From NCBI GenBank assembly GCA_014706385.1, contig JACGZH010000002.1, positions 1,922,001-1,986,000 on the forward strand: 64,000 nucleotides of DNA. Direction: 5' to 3'. Numbering within the stretch: position 1 is the stretch's first letter; each line of letters begins with the position of its first letter. The stretch is from Phaffia rhodozyma (Eukaryota > Basidiomycota > Tremellomycetes > Cystofilobasidiales > Mrakiaceae). The notes under the pieces are model-generated. The model did not search any database. It worked only from the letters and a program-made list of their open reading frames with translations, and was not told the origin of the DNA. The translations under genes were made by a program, and so were the position numbers. This document shows, in pieces, positions 20,036-31,975 of the stretch.

Positions 20036-23000
20036 TCATAATTCAGCGTCCAATTGAGCCTCCTCGTGTTCCGCCGCCTCTTCCTCAACAGCTCGGCGTG
20101 AGAGCCCACCGCTATAAGCGCCTCTAGATGTCGCGGCCTCTACTACTCTCAACTCGTCTTCATCCTCTGACGAACTCGAATCATTTGGTTTGATCAACGG
20201 ACTTTCGGTCCCTCGAGAACGAGCTCGACTTCCGCTCCTTGATGGCTTTCTATTTCGAACCACCGTCGACTTTAGAGGCGAACTCGACCATGGGATCGCA
20301 GGAAATGACTGGGTTCGCAGCCGGCGGAACGATGAGCCAAGTTTGCTGATATTCTGAAATCCAGGGAACCTGGTCTCTGATCCGGAACTCTCTCTATCAG
20401 TCGAATGAGCGTCAGATTCTGACCGATCGTCGTCATCGTCGTAGTCTTCCATGATGTCTTCTCGTGCTACTACTGTTGCAGACGAAGGGTTTTCCAGCCG
20501 ACCAAGAGATGCAGAGCGGCTACTATTAGAGGTTGCATTCCGTTTCCGATGAATTCTCGACCCGTCTTCCCTACTACCAAGCCCAAGTGAGACCTCGGAC
20601 CGATATCTCGTCCTTGAAGGTGAGTTTTGAGTGGATGCTCGATTGTAACCAGACTCTGCATCCGAGTCGACTGGGATCGAATCTTGTCGACGGGCAGGTC
20701 GGGAAGGAGAAGCATGTTTGGAATCACCATCGTCTGATATCCGATCTCTTCGAGAAGGGTTGGCTAAAACCGTTCGGACGAATTGACGGCCGCGAAGGAT
20801 CTCACGTTCGATTTTATCTCGATTCGAGATCATGTGCAACTGTATTCAGAACAAGGAAGGATAAAAAAGATAGATAATTTAGTTCGCAGATCTGATTTCG
20901 TTGAGGACAGGAAGAAGAAGAACTTACCTTTGGCCAAGCACAAGCCTGTCCAACATTGATCATCCGCTCTAGCTCCTGCCGATCCGGATCAGTGCTATAT
21001 ATTGACGCGAATATTTCAGTCAGTGAGATCAAATCAGGACTGAGTATTTTCAGACAGACGACACGAACAGAAGTCTGAGCCAATCCTGTGAGAAGCGAAA
21101 GTGTAAATCCAACGCGGTCAGTTTCCTCCTATTTTTCTTGCTTAGATACGTGTTCAGATATAGAGACTGGTTGTCAAACGCACCCAGGCACGTGTTTTTG
21201 GCCAGATGGTGATAGATCCCTCAAATTTCTACAGCAGAAGAACGAACAAAAGAAACCACATGGTTAACAGCGAGATCAGCCCCATTTGGGCATATACGCG
21301 CGAGACAAGCTTACCTGAAGGAACACAGAGCTCCAATCCTGACCGAGCATGGTAGGCATGAGTTCACTGTGAAGCAAGAGAACACATCATCAGGACATAT
21401 TCGTCGATTTCTGTGTGGTCGAGACAAATCGACAGGAAACCTTTGCACGCACAGATCCCGGATAACTTTAAAGTTTTTGTTGAGTTCTAGCTTGAGGTAC
21501 TGTTCCATGGCAGACAGAAGGAAACCACCTCTCCAGCCTACCTCCAAACCAAGAGAAAGAGAGCATTAGAGTTTAAGCCGATCCATAAGTCTGAGCCTAA
21601 AAGTAAAGTCACCGGTGGAAACTGACCTTTTCCTTTCCGATGTGCGACTGGCCGACCAGCGGTACCTTGGGGCGCAAAGAAAAACAAATGGACATGAGGG
21701 TTGACCTGTGAAAGTGGTTGAACGAGAACCGTGAGATCAGATGAGATAGATTGAATACATGCAAGTATAATTGTGCCACCCACTTGAGAAACGATCGAGT
21801 GGTTGACATTAAATAAAAGATGCAATGATTGCAGTGGAATATCAACTCTGTTTACAAATCACAGAAAGAGGAGGACGTAACCTCGATTGGTCAGTACGGA
21901 GATACTGACTCAACACAGACAGAGAAAGTAGAACTGTACGCACCTAAGACTTCCGTCTTTAAACCGGGTACCCCAATTCCACGGCATGATCTTCCCAGTC
22001 TCCATATCCTTCTTCATCAGCACGACCGGATTCAAGATTCCCTACAAACAGAAAGAAGTCCAAATTCATAATAGTGAAGAAAGTGAGAAGATTTAATGAA
22101 TTGCATCTTCTTCGAGGTATCCGGCATGTAGATCCCAAGACACATACAGGCACGGCCGCGGAAGCGACTACGGACAGAAGAAGAGATAACAGACTCAGAT
22201 GAACATCAATATCTGGCTAGTTGGGTAGGAACGATGAACAGATCGAGGATACAGCTTCGACTTACTGATAGCAGACCAGATCACACAGTCCGGACTCGTT
22301 AGGTACTGTTAGAAAGATCAAGACATGATGAGGAAACATCAAGGGTAGGCAATCGTATTGATCGTTTAAATCACTTACATTTAAGAGCTTGGTAGGCGAA
22401 TGTCTATCGTGAGGAATCACAGAGACGTTCAGGACTCGACCCGTCCGTTCATATGCCTCTCTAAATGTCAAGGATCCATGGGTGAAGAATGAAGCCTAGG
22501 TACAAACCGGATAAGGTGACACTCCGTTTAGACTTGGCTTTCATGACAACATAAAAAGATTGATGTCCATAAGACATACTTTCTCTGCCCAGGTGACTGT
22601 ATCAAATCGAGCACCCGTCTTCCAAAATCTCTTGAGCCACACTCGGATCCTGACGAGCACAACCATTCTTTGATTAATCCTTTTCAAACGAGAGGGATGA
22701 TATCATCAAACAACTTACGAATCTTCGCAAGCAGTGATCCGATCTGCCAATTGAGGTGTTAGCAGTACTTTCAACTCATCATCTGTCCGGGTAGTGACCA
22801 AGCTTAACGACAAGAGGAAAGAAGAGGCAAAGATGGCTCCGCCATTTTAGTGCGCTGTGGTTTGTAATCTTCGAGTATGGTCTCAAGAATCCGCTGTAGA
22901 GAGAATGGCTTACGCGGCAATAAGTGCTCCGGCAGAGGTTCCGGTGATCACTCTCGGTAATAAGTCCGCGTCCAAAAAGGCTAAGCCGTGGATTTAACGA

Positions 23001-24997
23001 AAACAACACGAGGATCAAACGAATTAACTCTACTGAAAATCTTTCCTTTTTTCCCAAAGGAAATCACAAAACCAGATGAGACAACCCGAAGCATACCTCG
23101 GACAACACCAATATGGTAGTACCCAAACGAAGCTCCACCACTCAAACATAAAGCCGAAGATCCAAAATTCTGTGAGGGAGCGATGTCAGTCGTCAATCTA
23201 GAAACAAATTGGGCAGCCGTACGAATCGGATGAGGAATGCAGGAAACGAATGAAGAATGGAGCAAACCTTATTACAACTTTTGAAGAACCGTTTCTTTTC
23301 CTCCACCCCTAGTTCCTCACTCTCTCTAACGAACTTGAGGGCTAAACTGACTTCGTCGATGTATGCTATGCGCGCCACATACCAAACAAGGCTTGGATGT
23401 AAATAACTAGCAAAAGATACTTTCTTAGATCGGTTGTGAGACTGGAACGACTCACATTCAATGATATGTTTTGTACCGTAGAACGCTTCGCTGTAGAGTC
23501 TCACACGCTCTATACCAGCAAATGACGGTCGGAGACAAACGTCTAGTACACCGACTAGCCCACGAACATCGTTCTGTGCTCTCAAGGTCGCTAACGATCT
23601 TTTGACTTTGCGCACACTGTTCTCGGTGGGGAGAGGTGAGGGGAAGAAAGGATGAGAAGGATTTCTCCCGAGTCAAGCATCGAGAAGTCTCAGGAGCACG
23701 AGATACGCACAGCGACCAATCGTACTGAGCATCTTCGTCTTCCTAGAACAAGACACCCGAGAGCGTAGAAAAGAGAAGGAGAAACAAGGAAGTGTCAGCA
23801 CTGGCGCATGCATCTTACTGACTAGCAGGAAATATCCACAGACCATTTTCCAAGCATTAAAACCGAGAAACTCGTCCATCTCGAGCGCGGCTTCCTTCCA
23901 CTCTTCGAATGTCTTGGCATACCGTAACTTATGCCGTAAATTTCGTCTTTGTCGATCCGACGGAAATGAGTGAGCAGACTTTCGTCAATATAAAACCGCA
24001 AATGAAACCCTCAAGACAAGACATCTCTGGAGAGAAGGGGAAATTCCTGGAAAAAAATCGGATATGAGGGAAGATACACATACTTTTGCCCGAACAACCC
24101 GATGAAAAACTCGAAAACGTTTACGATCTGCCTTGTGGCAACGTAGAAGCCAAACTCGAAGAAGATCATCCCGAGGATGAGAAACTATAAGGTATTCAGG
24201 TCAGGAAAATGGAGTTAGCGTGTGGACGACTCTGTCGATATACAGCCGATGTGCCAGAAGATTGATGGACCAACCAAAAGGGGATACCTAGCGACCTGTC
24301 GGGGTTCGACTCAATGTCTAGTGTTAGACCGAAAGGAGAACAAGACAAGATAAGACGAGAGAGAAGACACACGCGGTATGAAAATCCGGCCTTTGCGCCA
24401 CTCGTCTTCTTCTTACTTCGTCTGTATCAAGAGAAGAGACGACACTATGTAGATCAATGATCGAATCCAGCCATATATGCACGGAAAGAAGGAGAAAGGT
24501 GACGTACTTTCGAATCCTAGTGTTTATTGGTGCAAAATCACTGACCGACTTTAACTTTTCTACTCCTTCATGTCCGTTTGCTCCGTTCCCATTTAACATG
24601 CCACCCCCACTTTTAGCGGCCAGGTCGAGATCCAAGAGATCATTTCCAGATCTGGCCGGGTCCTCGCCCGGTTCTTTGTCTGTCAAGACCGAAGATGATT
24701 CTGTGGCTAGGTCTGGTGCCGATAATGCTTTCGCAAACGCTCGTATATGTCTTTTTAGGTTGCGTGGAGATAGGTTCAAATGAGGGAAAAAATCCACATG
24801 TTGGAGGAACAAGCCAGACCAGAAGGAGAGTTAAACAGAATTCATCCGAAAAGTACAAGGTGAAGTTTGGTTGAGCTCAAGCGTGCTAGACAATCTCTAG
24901 AACGCGAGACGAAGGAAGAAGAGAGTAAGAGATCAAAGGCTTACGATTCGTCGACAAACTGTTGCGTGAATAATTCCTCTGATAAACTCGCCGGCAT
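20036..24997 (-). CDS. Triacylglycerol lipase, patatin type with DUF3336 (Tgl4/Tgl5 family)
   Basis: Likely starts at ATG 24997 (MPASLSEELFTQQFVDES); the next splice is uncertain. The DUF3336 signature is present (DEFLGFNAWKMV, then VKRSLATLRAQNDVRGLVG). The patatin core has SSALCLSGGASFGYYHIGVV, where GASFG is the GxSxG nucleophile elbow, and FKDGSL, the DG of the Ser-Asp dyad. Other family blocks are GSLTFREAYERTGRVLNVSV, PHDRHSPTKLLN, VNPHVHLFFFAPQG and SAMEQYLKLELNKNFKVI. The C-terminal exon (20839-20036) is Ser/Arg-rich and low-complexity. Family members hydrolyse lipid-droplet triacylglycerol in yeast. About fifteen introns are visible. The family call is strong; I give no symbol because Tgl4 and Tgl5 cannot be told apart here. 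Confidence 0.85.
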
Positions 24998-25623
24998 AAG
25001 AGATGAGAACGACTGAGTTTCCGGTTTGCTTGTGGTTTGCACGATATGTATGTGGAGGAGATGGAGGAGATTGACTTTCGAAAAGAAAGTAGTTGGGGAA
25101 GGGACACAGAGGCTGAGAAAGCGAGAGATGGCGGTCAGGCACGAAAAATCAGTGCAATAGTCGCGGGATATTTAGTTGATATGTATCCTCTTTCTTTTTA
25201 CTCTTCACTCTGGGAAACGTTTCGATGAAAAACAAATTGATCACATATGTGTCCAGCCTCCAGGCCGGTTTTGTGTTTTTAAAAGTATGTAAAAGGTTAA
25301 GCAAGGCACCAAAAGCAGAGCAAAAGAAGGAAGGCAGCAACCGGCACTACAAACACATGAGAAAAAGGCAAGAAACCCCAAAAAGCCCAAGAGGAACATC
25401 AAGTTCACAAAAAAGAAGAGAAGAAAATCGAAATGAAGTAAGGATAAGGCGACCTAGAGCGCCGAAGTAGATTCGTCAACGAGGAGTAAAAGAAAGCGGA
25501 CGGAGGACCGGGGGCATTTTTAGGGAGGGTAAATATATTTTTAAAAAGAGGGAATATTGAAGACTGGGAGAAGTCTATATCAAATAGAGGTAAAAGAAGA
25601 AGGAAGCCACTAGGACTATTGAT
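24998..25623. promoter_or_regulatory. Lipase promoter region
   Basis: 626 bp between the lipase start and the stop of the expansin-like gene. On the minus strand the region just before ATG 24997 is rich in TC tracts (CTCCTCCATCTCC). No known motif was identified. Confidence 0.35.
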
Positions 25624-26560
25624 TTAGACCACAACCTTGAACTCGTCAACAAGGGCGGTCAAGTTGGCGGCACCGGTGTACTTGGAGATGGCCGAGTTGA
25701 GGCAGAATCGCTTGGTCTCGTTGGAAGAAAGTACGGAATCGAGGAGGGAAGAGTTGACGGTATGCCAGGTAGAGTTGTAGGTGACATCGGTCACGTTCCA
25801 GAGGACCAATCGAGCGTCAGGGCAGGTGGCCGAGGCGTTAACACCAGTCCAGGGTCGGACGATCTTCTGTTGTCCGTAAGCGGAGGTAGCGGCAGCGGCG
25901 GCAGCGGACTCGGTAGTAGAAACGATGGCCTCGGCAGCCCAAGTGGTGGGCTCAGCGGCAGCGCTGGAGGTGGAGGTGGTAGTGGGCTCGGGGGTCCAGG
26001 TGGTAGTGGGCTCGGGGGTCCAGGTGGTAGTGGGCTCGGGGGTCCAGGTGGTGGTAGGCTCAGCGGCCTTGGTGGTGGTAGCGGCGGCGGCTCCGGAGGA
26101 AGAGTAGCCCCAGGATCCGTAGATGACACCGAGATCCATGGAAGCAAGAGCTCCGAAGAGACCCTCGGAAAGGTCGAGCTCGCCGGAGGAGCAGGTTGGG
26201 CACTCGTCCTGGATCGTAGCGGACACAGTGTTTCCACCGTAAGAGACCCAGATTTGCTGGCCACAGGCAGCAGAGGGGTATCCTCCTCCCCAGGCGGCAT
26301 AGTCGGCAGAGTTCAAAGCAACGGTGTAAGCGCTGTTGGCGTTCCAGTTTCCACAGGCTCCGAGTCCAACGGAGGTATCGCTGAGAGAGAGCAAGTGCGA
26401 GGGAGTTGCTGTAGTCAGCATTTGTTCTGCTACCCGAGTAGAGAACGAAGAGAAGAGACACTCACTAGTAGGTGAATCGGGAACCACCTCGCTTCTCGAC
26501 GTCCACAGGAGCGGCGAGAGCAAGAAGAGGAAGGGAGAGAGCAGCAATAGTAGCGAACAT
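25624..26560 (-). CDS. Expansin-like (double-psi beta-barrel) secreted protein
   Basis: Two exons, 26560-26466 and 26380-25624, give 283 residues. Exon 1 encodes a signal peptide (MFATIAALSLPLLALA) and a Kex2-type site (VEKR). The junction reads FTYYDTSVGLGACGNW, the hallmark of barwin/expansin-like barrels. The barrel continues with AACGQQIWV and DECPTCSSGELDLSEGLF, which holds the conserved CxxC and LDLS. Then comes a Thr/Pro linker with three copies of TTTWTPEP and an Ala/Thr-rich spacer. The C-terminal ~80 residues form a separate domain with two cysteines and six N-glycosylation sequons (NAS, NVT, NST, NSS, NET, NLT). Expansin-like proteins of fungi loosen or bind polysaccharides; the C-terminal domain is not one I recognise. 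Confidence 0.88.
25982..26054 (-). repeat. Three tandem 24-bp units encoding TTTWTPEP
   Basis: Three nearly identical 24-bp units inside the expansin-like gene. The period is a multiple of three, so copy-number change would lengthen or shorten the linker without a frameshift. Confidence 0.85.
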
Positions 26561-29500
26561 TTTGTAAGGAATGAAGGATTGAAGGAGGAAGGACAGTGAA
26601 GGGGAGGAAGTCAGTGAGAAAAGAATGGATGTGAGATCTGAGAGAGAAGAGCAAGACGGAACAGAACAAGGCTTTATCTGATGGATTCCTTTCTTATTTA
26701 TGCTCTTTCCATCGTCCTTGGGTAGAAATAAGAAAAAGGAGAAGTCTCGGAGGGAAGACCCTAAAAAATAAAAAGAGGTTTTCTCTGTCGTTTAGCCATC
26801 TGGTCGTTGTGTCGTTTAGTCAATCAGAATCAAAACCGACACGCGCACTCATTGATTCAACAAAAAAACAAAAAAACAAAAAAGAGGGTTGACCTGATTA
26901 AACAAAAAGAAAAGAGAAAAAATCCCGGGGTAATAGAGAAGAGAGAAGGAAGGAGAGAAGGAGAGAAGAAGGTCAAAGTAGACAACTCTCAAGAGAATGA
27001 AAAAAAGGGGAGTGGGCTTAAAGAAAGGTCTGGACTTTTCTCCATCCGATGGGCCCAACCGTCTCTTAATTTTTTGACCGGGTCCGAACGATTATCGTCT
27101 TTTTAGGGTTCCGTTCCCTCAACAAACACCGTCGATTGTCCGGATCCTAGGTATGGGATTTATTTCAAGCAGTGCGGAGACTAGCCATGCCTAATTATTT
27201 TTCCTTCATCAGACACGTGATCGGAGGTTAGCAGGCGAATAGAAAGAAGACCTCAAAGGTGTTTCCCTTGTTCATTCCGGCATGTTCAGTGCCAATCAGA
27301 TTGGAGTAGACCACAAGAGATTCATCAAATTTGACCGTAGCGTGTCAAAGTACAGACAGACACAAAAGAGGGTGTTCGTCATCTAGTTGCTCCCCGCACA
27401 TGTACATACTCATACATTGACACACACACACAGACAACGAATCCCGCGCGGGTTCTTTCAATGTATCTCTCTGCTGTCCTGGTCATAAGAGGAATGTCTA
27501 TAGAGACCCTGCTATCGGGAAACAACTGATGCTGAAGCACATGATCAAGATAGTTGACAACCATATGGGTTCGCTTTTACTTCCGACAGCAGGCTGGCCA
27601 TGTCTGATAAGAAATTCATAGAGTAGGCATTCTATCCGGTTGGAAAACGCCTTATGAAGGGATCAATATGTTTAGAATAGCCGGGAGGAAGAACGCCTTG
27701 TACCCAATCAGCACACCATTTCCTATTCCTCCCCCCTTCTTTCCTCTATACATCTCTTGATCGTGATCGTCTGGACATATATGTTGATCCGAACCCTCAT
27801 AGATATCGCCGATCCAATCGTCGATTTAGTTTACATCGGGCATCATATGTTCAGCCCACCCTCTTTTATCGTTTCTGTTCTTTCGCACCTTTTTCTTAGG
27901 TTTCTCTTCTGCTTGTACTCTCACTTTTTTTCTTTTTTTCTTTTTTTCCAAAGTGTTTTTCTACATTATCCCGTGACGCTCAAGATTGCCGATAGGTGCA
28001 CCCCCAATGATGGAAAGACGATGGATATTGTAGATCATTGGGCCGTTGACAATATGTTCTCACCGGCCTTTGTTTCTTTCCCTTCTTGCCCTCTCTTAGT
28101 ATCGTCCAAATTTATGTCCTTAAAACGCATTCTAAACAGTAACATCATGTTATGTCATAGCATAGCATGGCACAGACTCGAAAACTACGAGTCCGTAAAA
28201 ACAAGGGTACAACAGGGAACGAAAGGTAACCCCCCAAAAAAGAGAGGAAAGACAAGAAGAAATGCTTCTTTACTGATTCAGGTAGTTTGTATACTTTGGA
28301 ATTTGAATAAAATGCAAAAAGGACGCATTGGGAAGAGAAAGTGACACAAAAGAAAAGAAAAGAAAAAAACAAAAAAGGAAAAGAAAGAGGGTTTGACAAC
28401 ATTCACTGAAAGATGTCTCAAAAGAAGCTGAACTTCAATTCTCAACAAATCAGACAACCCTTTACAGAATCCGGTTTGGCTGCGAAAGAACGAACCGCAA
28501 GAAAAATGTGTTGCATTCTTTCTTTTGGTTTCATCGTTGTTTACTCTAATAAAATTCATCTATCGCTCAGGCGTCTCAACTCCTTGTTTAACCCTAACCT
28601 GAAGTAAAGACGCAACAATGCTAAAAACGATAGAAATAAGAAGAATAAACAAAATTACAAGAGATTACATACAAAATGTAACCAATGAGACAATAAACGC
28701 GGGCAGACATGTCCGAGACAGGGTCCACTCGTGTTTTGAAGATCCCTTTTCGGCCGATGGTAACGTAACTTGGCAGTAACCAGATCAGCGAACCGATCAG
28801 CATCTTCCGCAGCAATATGTGCTGCGCGCCGAACCTATGCCGGTTCAAATTCATCAGCCGGACCGGACCAAAGAAGGTTACTCCGACAGCCGCCTTCGCC
28901 GCCGCCTCGTTTTCGTTACATGTCGGGCCAGCAGAGCCATATTTGATTATCTCTCGACTATCTTGTCAAACCCACTACGCTCTGAGAGTGTTGATGTGAC
29001 ATGAGACTTCCATCGTGTACGTTCAAGCTCACAAGGGATAGACTGAAGAGGGAAAGGAAGCCAAGAAGGAAGAAACAAATGAATGAAGGAAACCTAAGCC
29101 TCCAGCTGAGAGTGAGAAGGTAGGAATCGGATCCAACAGCCAATTCAAAAGAAAGGGGTATGTGCCGGGCACAGGAAAAAGAGGGTGTGCCGAACAGAAA
29201 ACCCAAAAGAGAACGCGACGACCGACAGAGTGAATCTCATGAGTGCGAGCCGACTGGACGCGGAGAAGCAAGCAGCAAAGGAAAGCAAGAGAAAGCTCAT
29301 CGGGAAGAGCGACCATACTCTTCTATAACAGAAAGACGATAGACGACCCGGTTGAGATGAAACCGCGGTCGTTTCTCCTCTCTATCTCATACCCTTGTTT
29401 TTTTCGGCAGCCATCGCGTGGGTTCTTCCAAGATCTTCGTTACAATCGGACAGACAAGACAAACCTTCTTTCCTTACCAAGTTTCTGTAGACCCTCTCAC

Positions 29501-29576
29501 TCTTGATTCTTAATTCTTGACTCTTAACTCTCACTTCCTCTCCTCGCTCTCACATATTCGTCCCATTCTTTACGCC
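26561..29576. other. Gene-poor 3 kb between expansin-like gene and Ser-rich orphan
   Basis: Divergent promoters for the genes at 26560 and 29577 must lie here. A TATA-like CATAAATAAG is found on the minus strand about 135 bp before ATG 26560. TTAGGGTT motifs occur at 27103-27110 and, in reverse, near 28590-28597. A short CA run is near 27420. Purine-rich stretches (26850-27000, 28340-28400) and a T-rich one (27920-27950) are visible. Open frames here are short, lack family signatures and have low-complexity composition; I support none as a gene. A non-coding RNA cannot be excluded. Confidence 0.4.
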
Positions 29577-30811
29577 ATGTCCTATCCCTCTTCACTCTAC
29601 TACTCGTCCTGCTCCGATTCCTCATCATCCGAGTGCTCTCTACCCGGTCTGTCACCTACAATTCAGAGTAGAAAATCATCCACAGCCTCCTCTACAGGTC
29701 TTGTTTCTCCTTTCGTCGGCCTGGAAACAATCTCGCGCTTGTCCCGTCCATCCAAGCAACCAATCTCTTCTGAGCTGGATGAACGATCAGGCAAAGACTA
29801 CTTTGCATCCACAGCTCGCGATCTCCGTCTTGTCCTTCCTCAGACAGCACATGTCGGGTCTGAACCCGATCATCATGTCAGTGCATCTGGCGAGCCGTTA
29901 GGGCCGGTACTGGAAACCGAAGCCGAAGCTTCTAGTAAAGAAAGTGAGTCTCTTCTTTTTCTTTTTAGTCCCATCAATCGTGTTAAAACTAACAGGAGAA
30001 GCTTGTTTGTCATGCGTGTGCGTGCTATTTTACAATAGCCATGCCGTCGCCTCCGCCTCAGCGCCAGCACCAGTCACTTTCTGCCGCTCAGCCTTCTGCG
30101 CCATATGATCCTATCTCCAATCCGCTGCCTCCACTTCATCTGCTTCCCCGACCGGCGTTATCATCCGCTCAAAGGAAGTACTCTCTCTCTGTGTGCACAT
30201 CAACAATCCAGCTCCTCAATATCTCACTCACCTCTCCAGCCAACACGACCGCCGGAACAGAATTCCCGTTCGACTTATCTTCACTTTCACCGTCTCGTCC
30301 AGACCCTTCTCGTTCAACAGCATTCTCGGAGGGGCCGGATAAGGAATTCTTTGCATCCCCAGAAACATACTCTCCTCCGAACCGAGCATCGATTGAGGGT
30401 CCTTCATGTTCGACCTCTGCCTCCGTCGCTCGTTCAGGCTCGGACTCGAACGAGAACGATCAATTCGATCCCACTACAGATAGACGACCTTCCATGGCTT
30501 CTTCCATCCCAACCTCAATATCCCCCGGCCGATACGCTCATCTGAAACGACAGGCGCTCGCCCGGACGGAAGCTCTCCAGGCGCTCAGGAAGGAAAGCAT
30601 GGAACGGAAGGCAGGAGGAAATGAGAATGAGTTGGGAAGCGTCTGGAGTAGCGAATATGGGAGTAGTAGTAGTGGAGAAGAGAGTGAAAGTGAGAGCGAG
30701 AACGAATGCCACCCTGGTCTCAGTGACTCTTCGAGAGCCGGGTGGGAATCGGATGACAACGATGGTGTTGACGGGCAGCAACATCTCGAGTTTCATTCAC
30801 CTCGGTTCTAG
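29577..30811 (+). CDS. Ser/Pro-rich orphan protein
   Basis: Exon 29577-29943 starts with ATG (MSYPSSLYYSSCSDSSSSE). A canonical GTGAGT donor and TAG acceptor join it in frame to exon 30039-30811, giving 379 residues. The protein is rich in Ser and Pro with many SP and RS pairs, a basic helix-prone patch (RYAHLKRQALARTEALQALR) and a very acidic Ser/Glu stretch (SSSGEESESESENECH) near the C-terminus. No transmembrane span or known domain is seen. It looks like a disordered regulatory protein; function unknown. The 5' leader (29500-29576) is rich in TTCTTGACTCTTAACTC-type near-repeats. Confidence 0.65.
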
Positions 30812-31975
30812 AAAGCTATTCTTTTCACTCCTTGTACATATCTTTCCTTTCGTTATTCCTTTGTACATAGCCATATAGAATTTATCAGTCTCTTCTTTTC
30901 CCCTTTTCGACTACTTTCCTCTTTCGTTCGGTTGATTCGATACCCTTCATCTTTTTTTGTAAGAAGCCACCCCTTTTAGTTATACATTTTATTTCATACC
31001 ATCATCCTTCGTTCGTTCTCCGCTGCATATTCCAACCTCCTTTGCATTTTTTTTAAAAAATCTTCTCTTCACATAAATTTCCTTCTCATCAGTAACTTGC
31101 CTCTCTCTCTCTCTCTCTCTCTTTCTCTCCTCGTTTGCACACTCTCCTTCGTCTTCCTCTGTTTCCCCTGCTCCTCCTCCTGTTTCACTAGAGACAAATC
31201 ATACCGAAGCTGAAGTCAAAACACTCAGCTCGAATATCAATTCTTTGACATCCAATCTCGTTTCTCCTTCTTCTCTCTTTCCCACAGAAAACAAAAGGTT
31301 CCTTGAACAGCAAAGGAAGAGTCAACCGCAATTCTGCCTAATAGGAAAAAAAAACATAGCGATCATGATGGTGATGCATACCATTGACGACGTTCGAGAA
31401 AGATTTATCTATATTTCCAAAAGAGAAAAAACGAAAAGATTAAACCCAAAAGTGAGTGATCTAAGAGATATTCTAGACGAAGAAGACTGAAGGGCAATAT
31501 CCGCCCGATTTGAAAAGAAGAAGGGACTCTGAGTAGGTAGATGAGTTTTACAACCGTATTCTTCTTTCTTTCCCGAATAGATAAGAAAAAGGAAAGAGAG
31601 AGAAAGAGGGGTAATGGAGAAAGTATGGATAGACGTAGGCGCGAGAGAAGAAGGAATGTCGGGGGAATGTATAGGATGGAGGGGCGATATATAACATGAG
31701 AGAACACAAAGTGATTAGACAGTGAGAACAAGATAACAAAACGATACCGAATGACCCAGAAAGGAGAAAAAAGAAAAGAAAAAAGACGGAGGTGAGATAT
31801 AGAGGGATAGAAGAAATATATATGAATGCAAGTTGTTGAGAACGCACACAAAGAGATCAGCAGGCGGACAAAGTGGTCTATACATATAAAGACAAAACTT
31901 GATAGAAGAAGGAGTAACAGATGTAACTCGACACAAGAACAACAACAACACCAGAAGAAAGATCAGGCCTCTGAT
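30812..31975. other. Convergent 3' intergenic region
   Basis: About 1.16 kb between the Ser-rich orphan (+) and the mitochondrial carrier (-). T-rich after the stop at 30811, a (TC)n run at 31100-31122, then A/G-rich DNA. No supported gene; small open frames are low-complexity. Confidence 0.4.
31100..31122 (+). repeat. (TC)n dinucleotide repeat
   Basis: An uninterrupted TC run in the 3' intergenic region, followed by further pyrimidine-rich DNA. Confidence 0.8.

Noticed and set aside
24295..24330. GGTTCGACTC resembling a tRNA B box
   Set aside because: The flanking bases do not pair into a T-arm, there is no A box at the right distance, and it lies in a lipase intron.
25762..26475. Long Gly-rich open frame on the plus strand opposite the expansin-like gene
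   Set aside because: It is the complement of the Thr/Pro-rich repeats; the minus-strand frame has a signal peptide and conserved barrel.
27757..28344. 195-codon open frame in the gene-poor region
   Set aside because: It crosses homopolymer T tracts, has no family signature and no splice-consistent partners; likely chance.
28840..28860. GGTTCAAATTC resembling a tRNA B box
   Set aside because: No acceptor stem or A box could be built around it.
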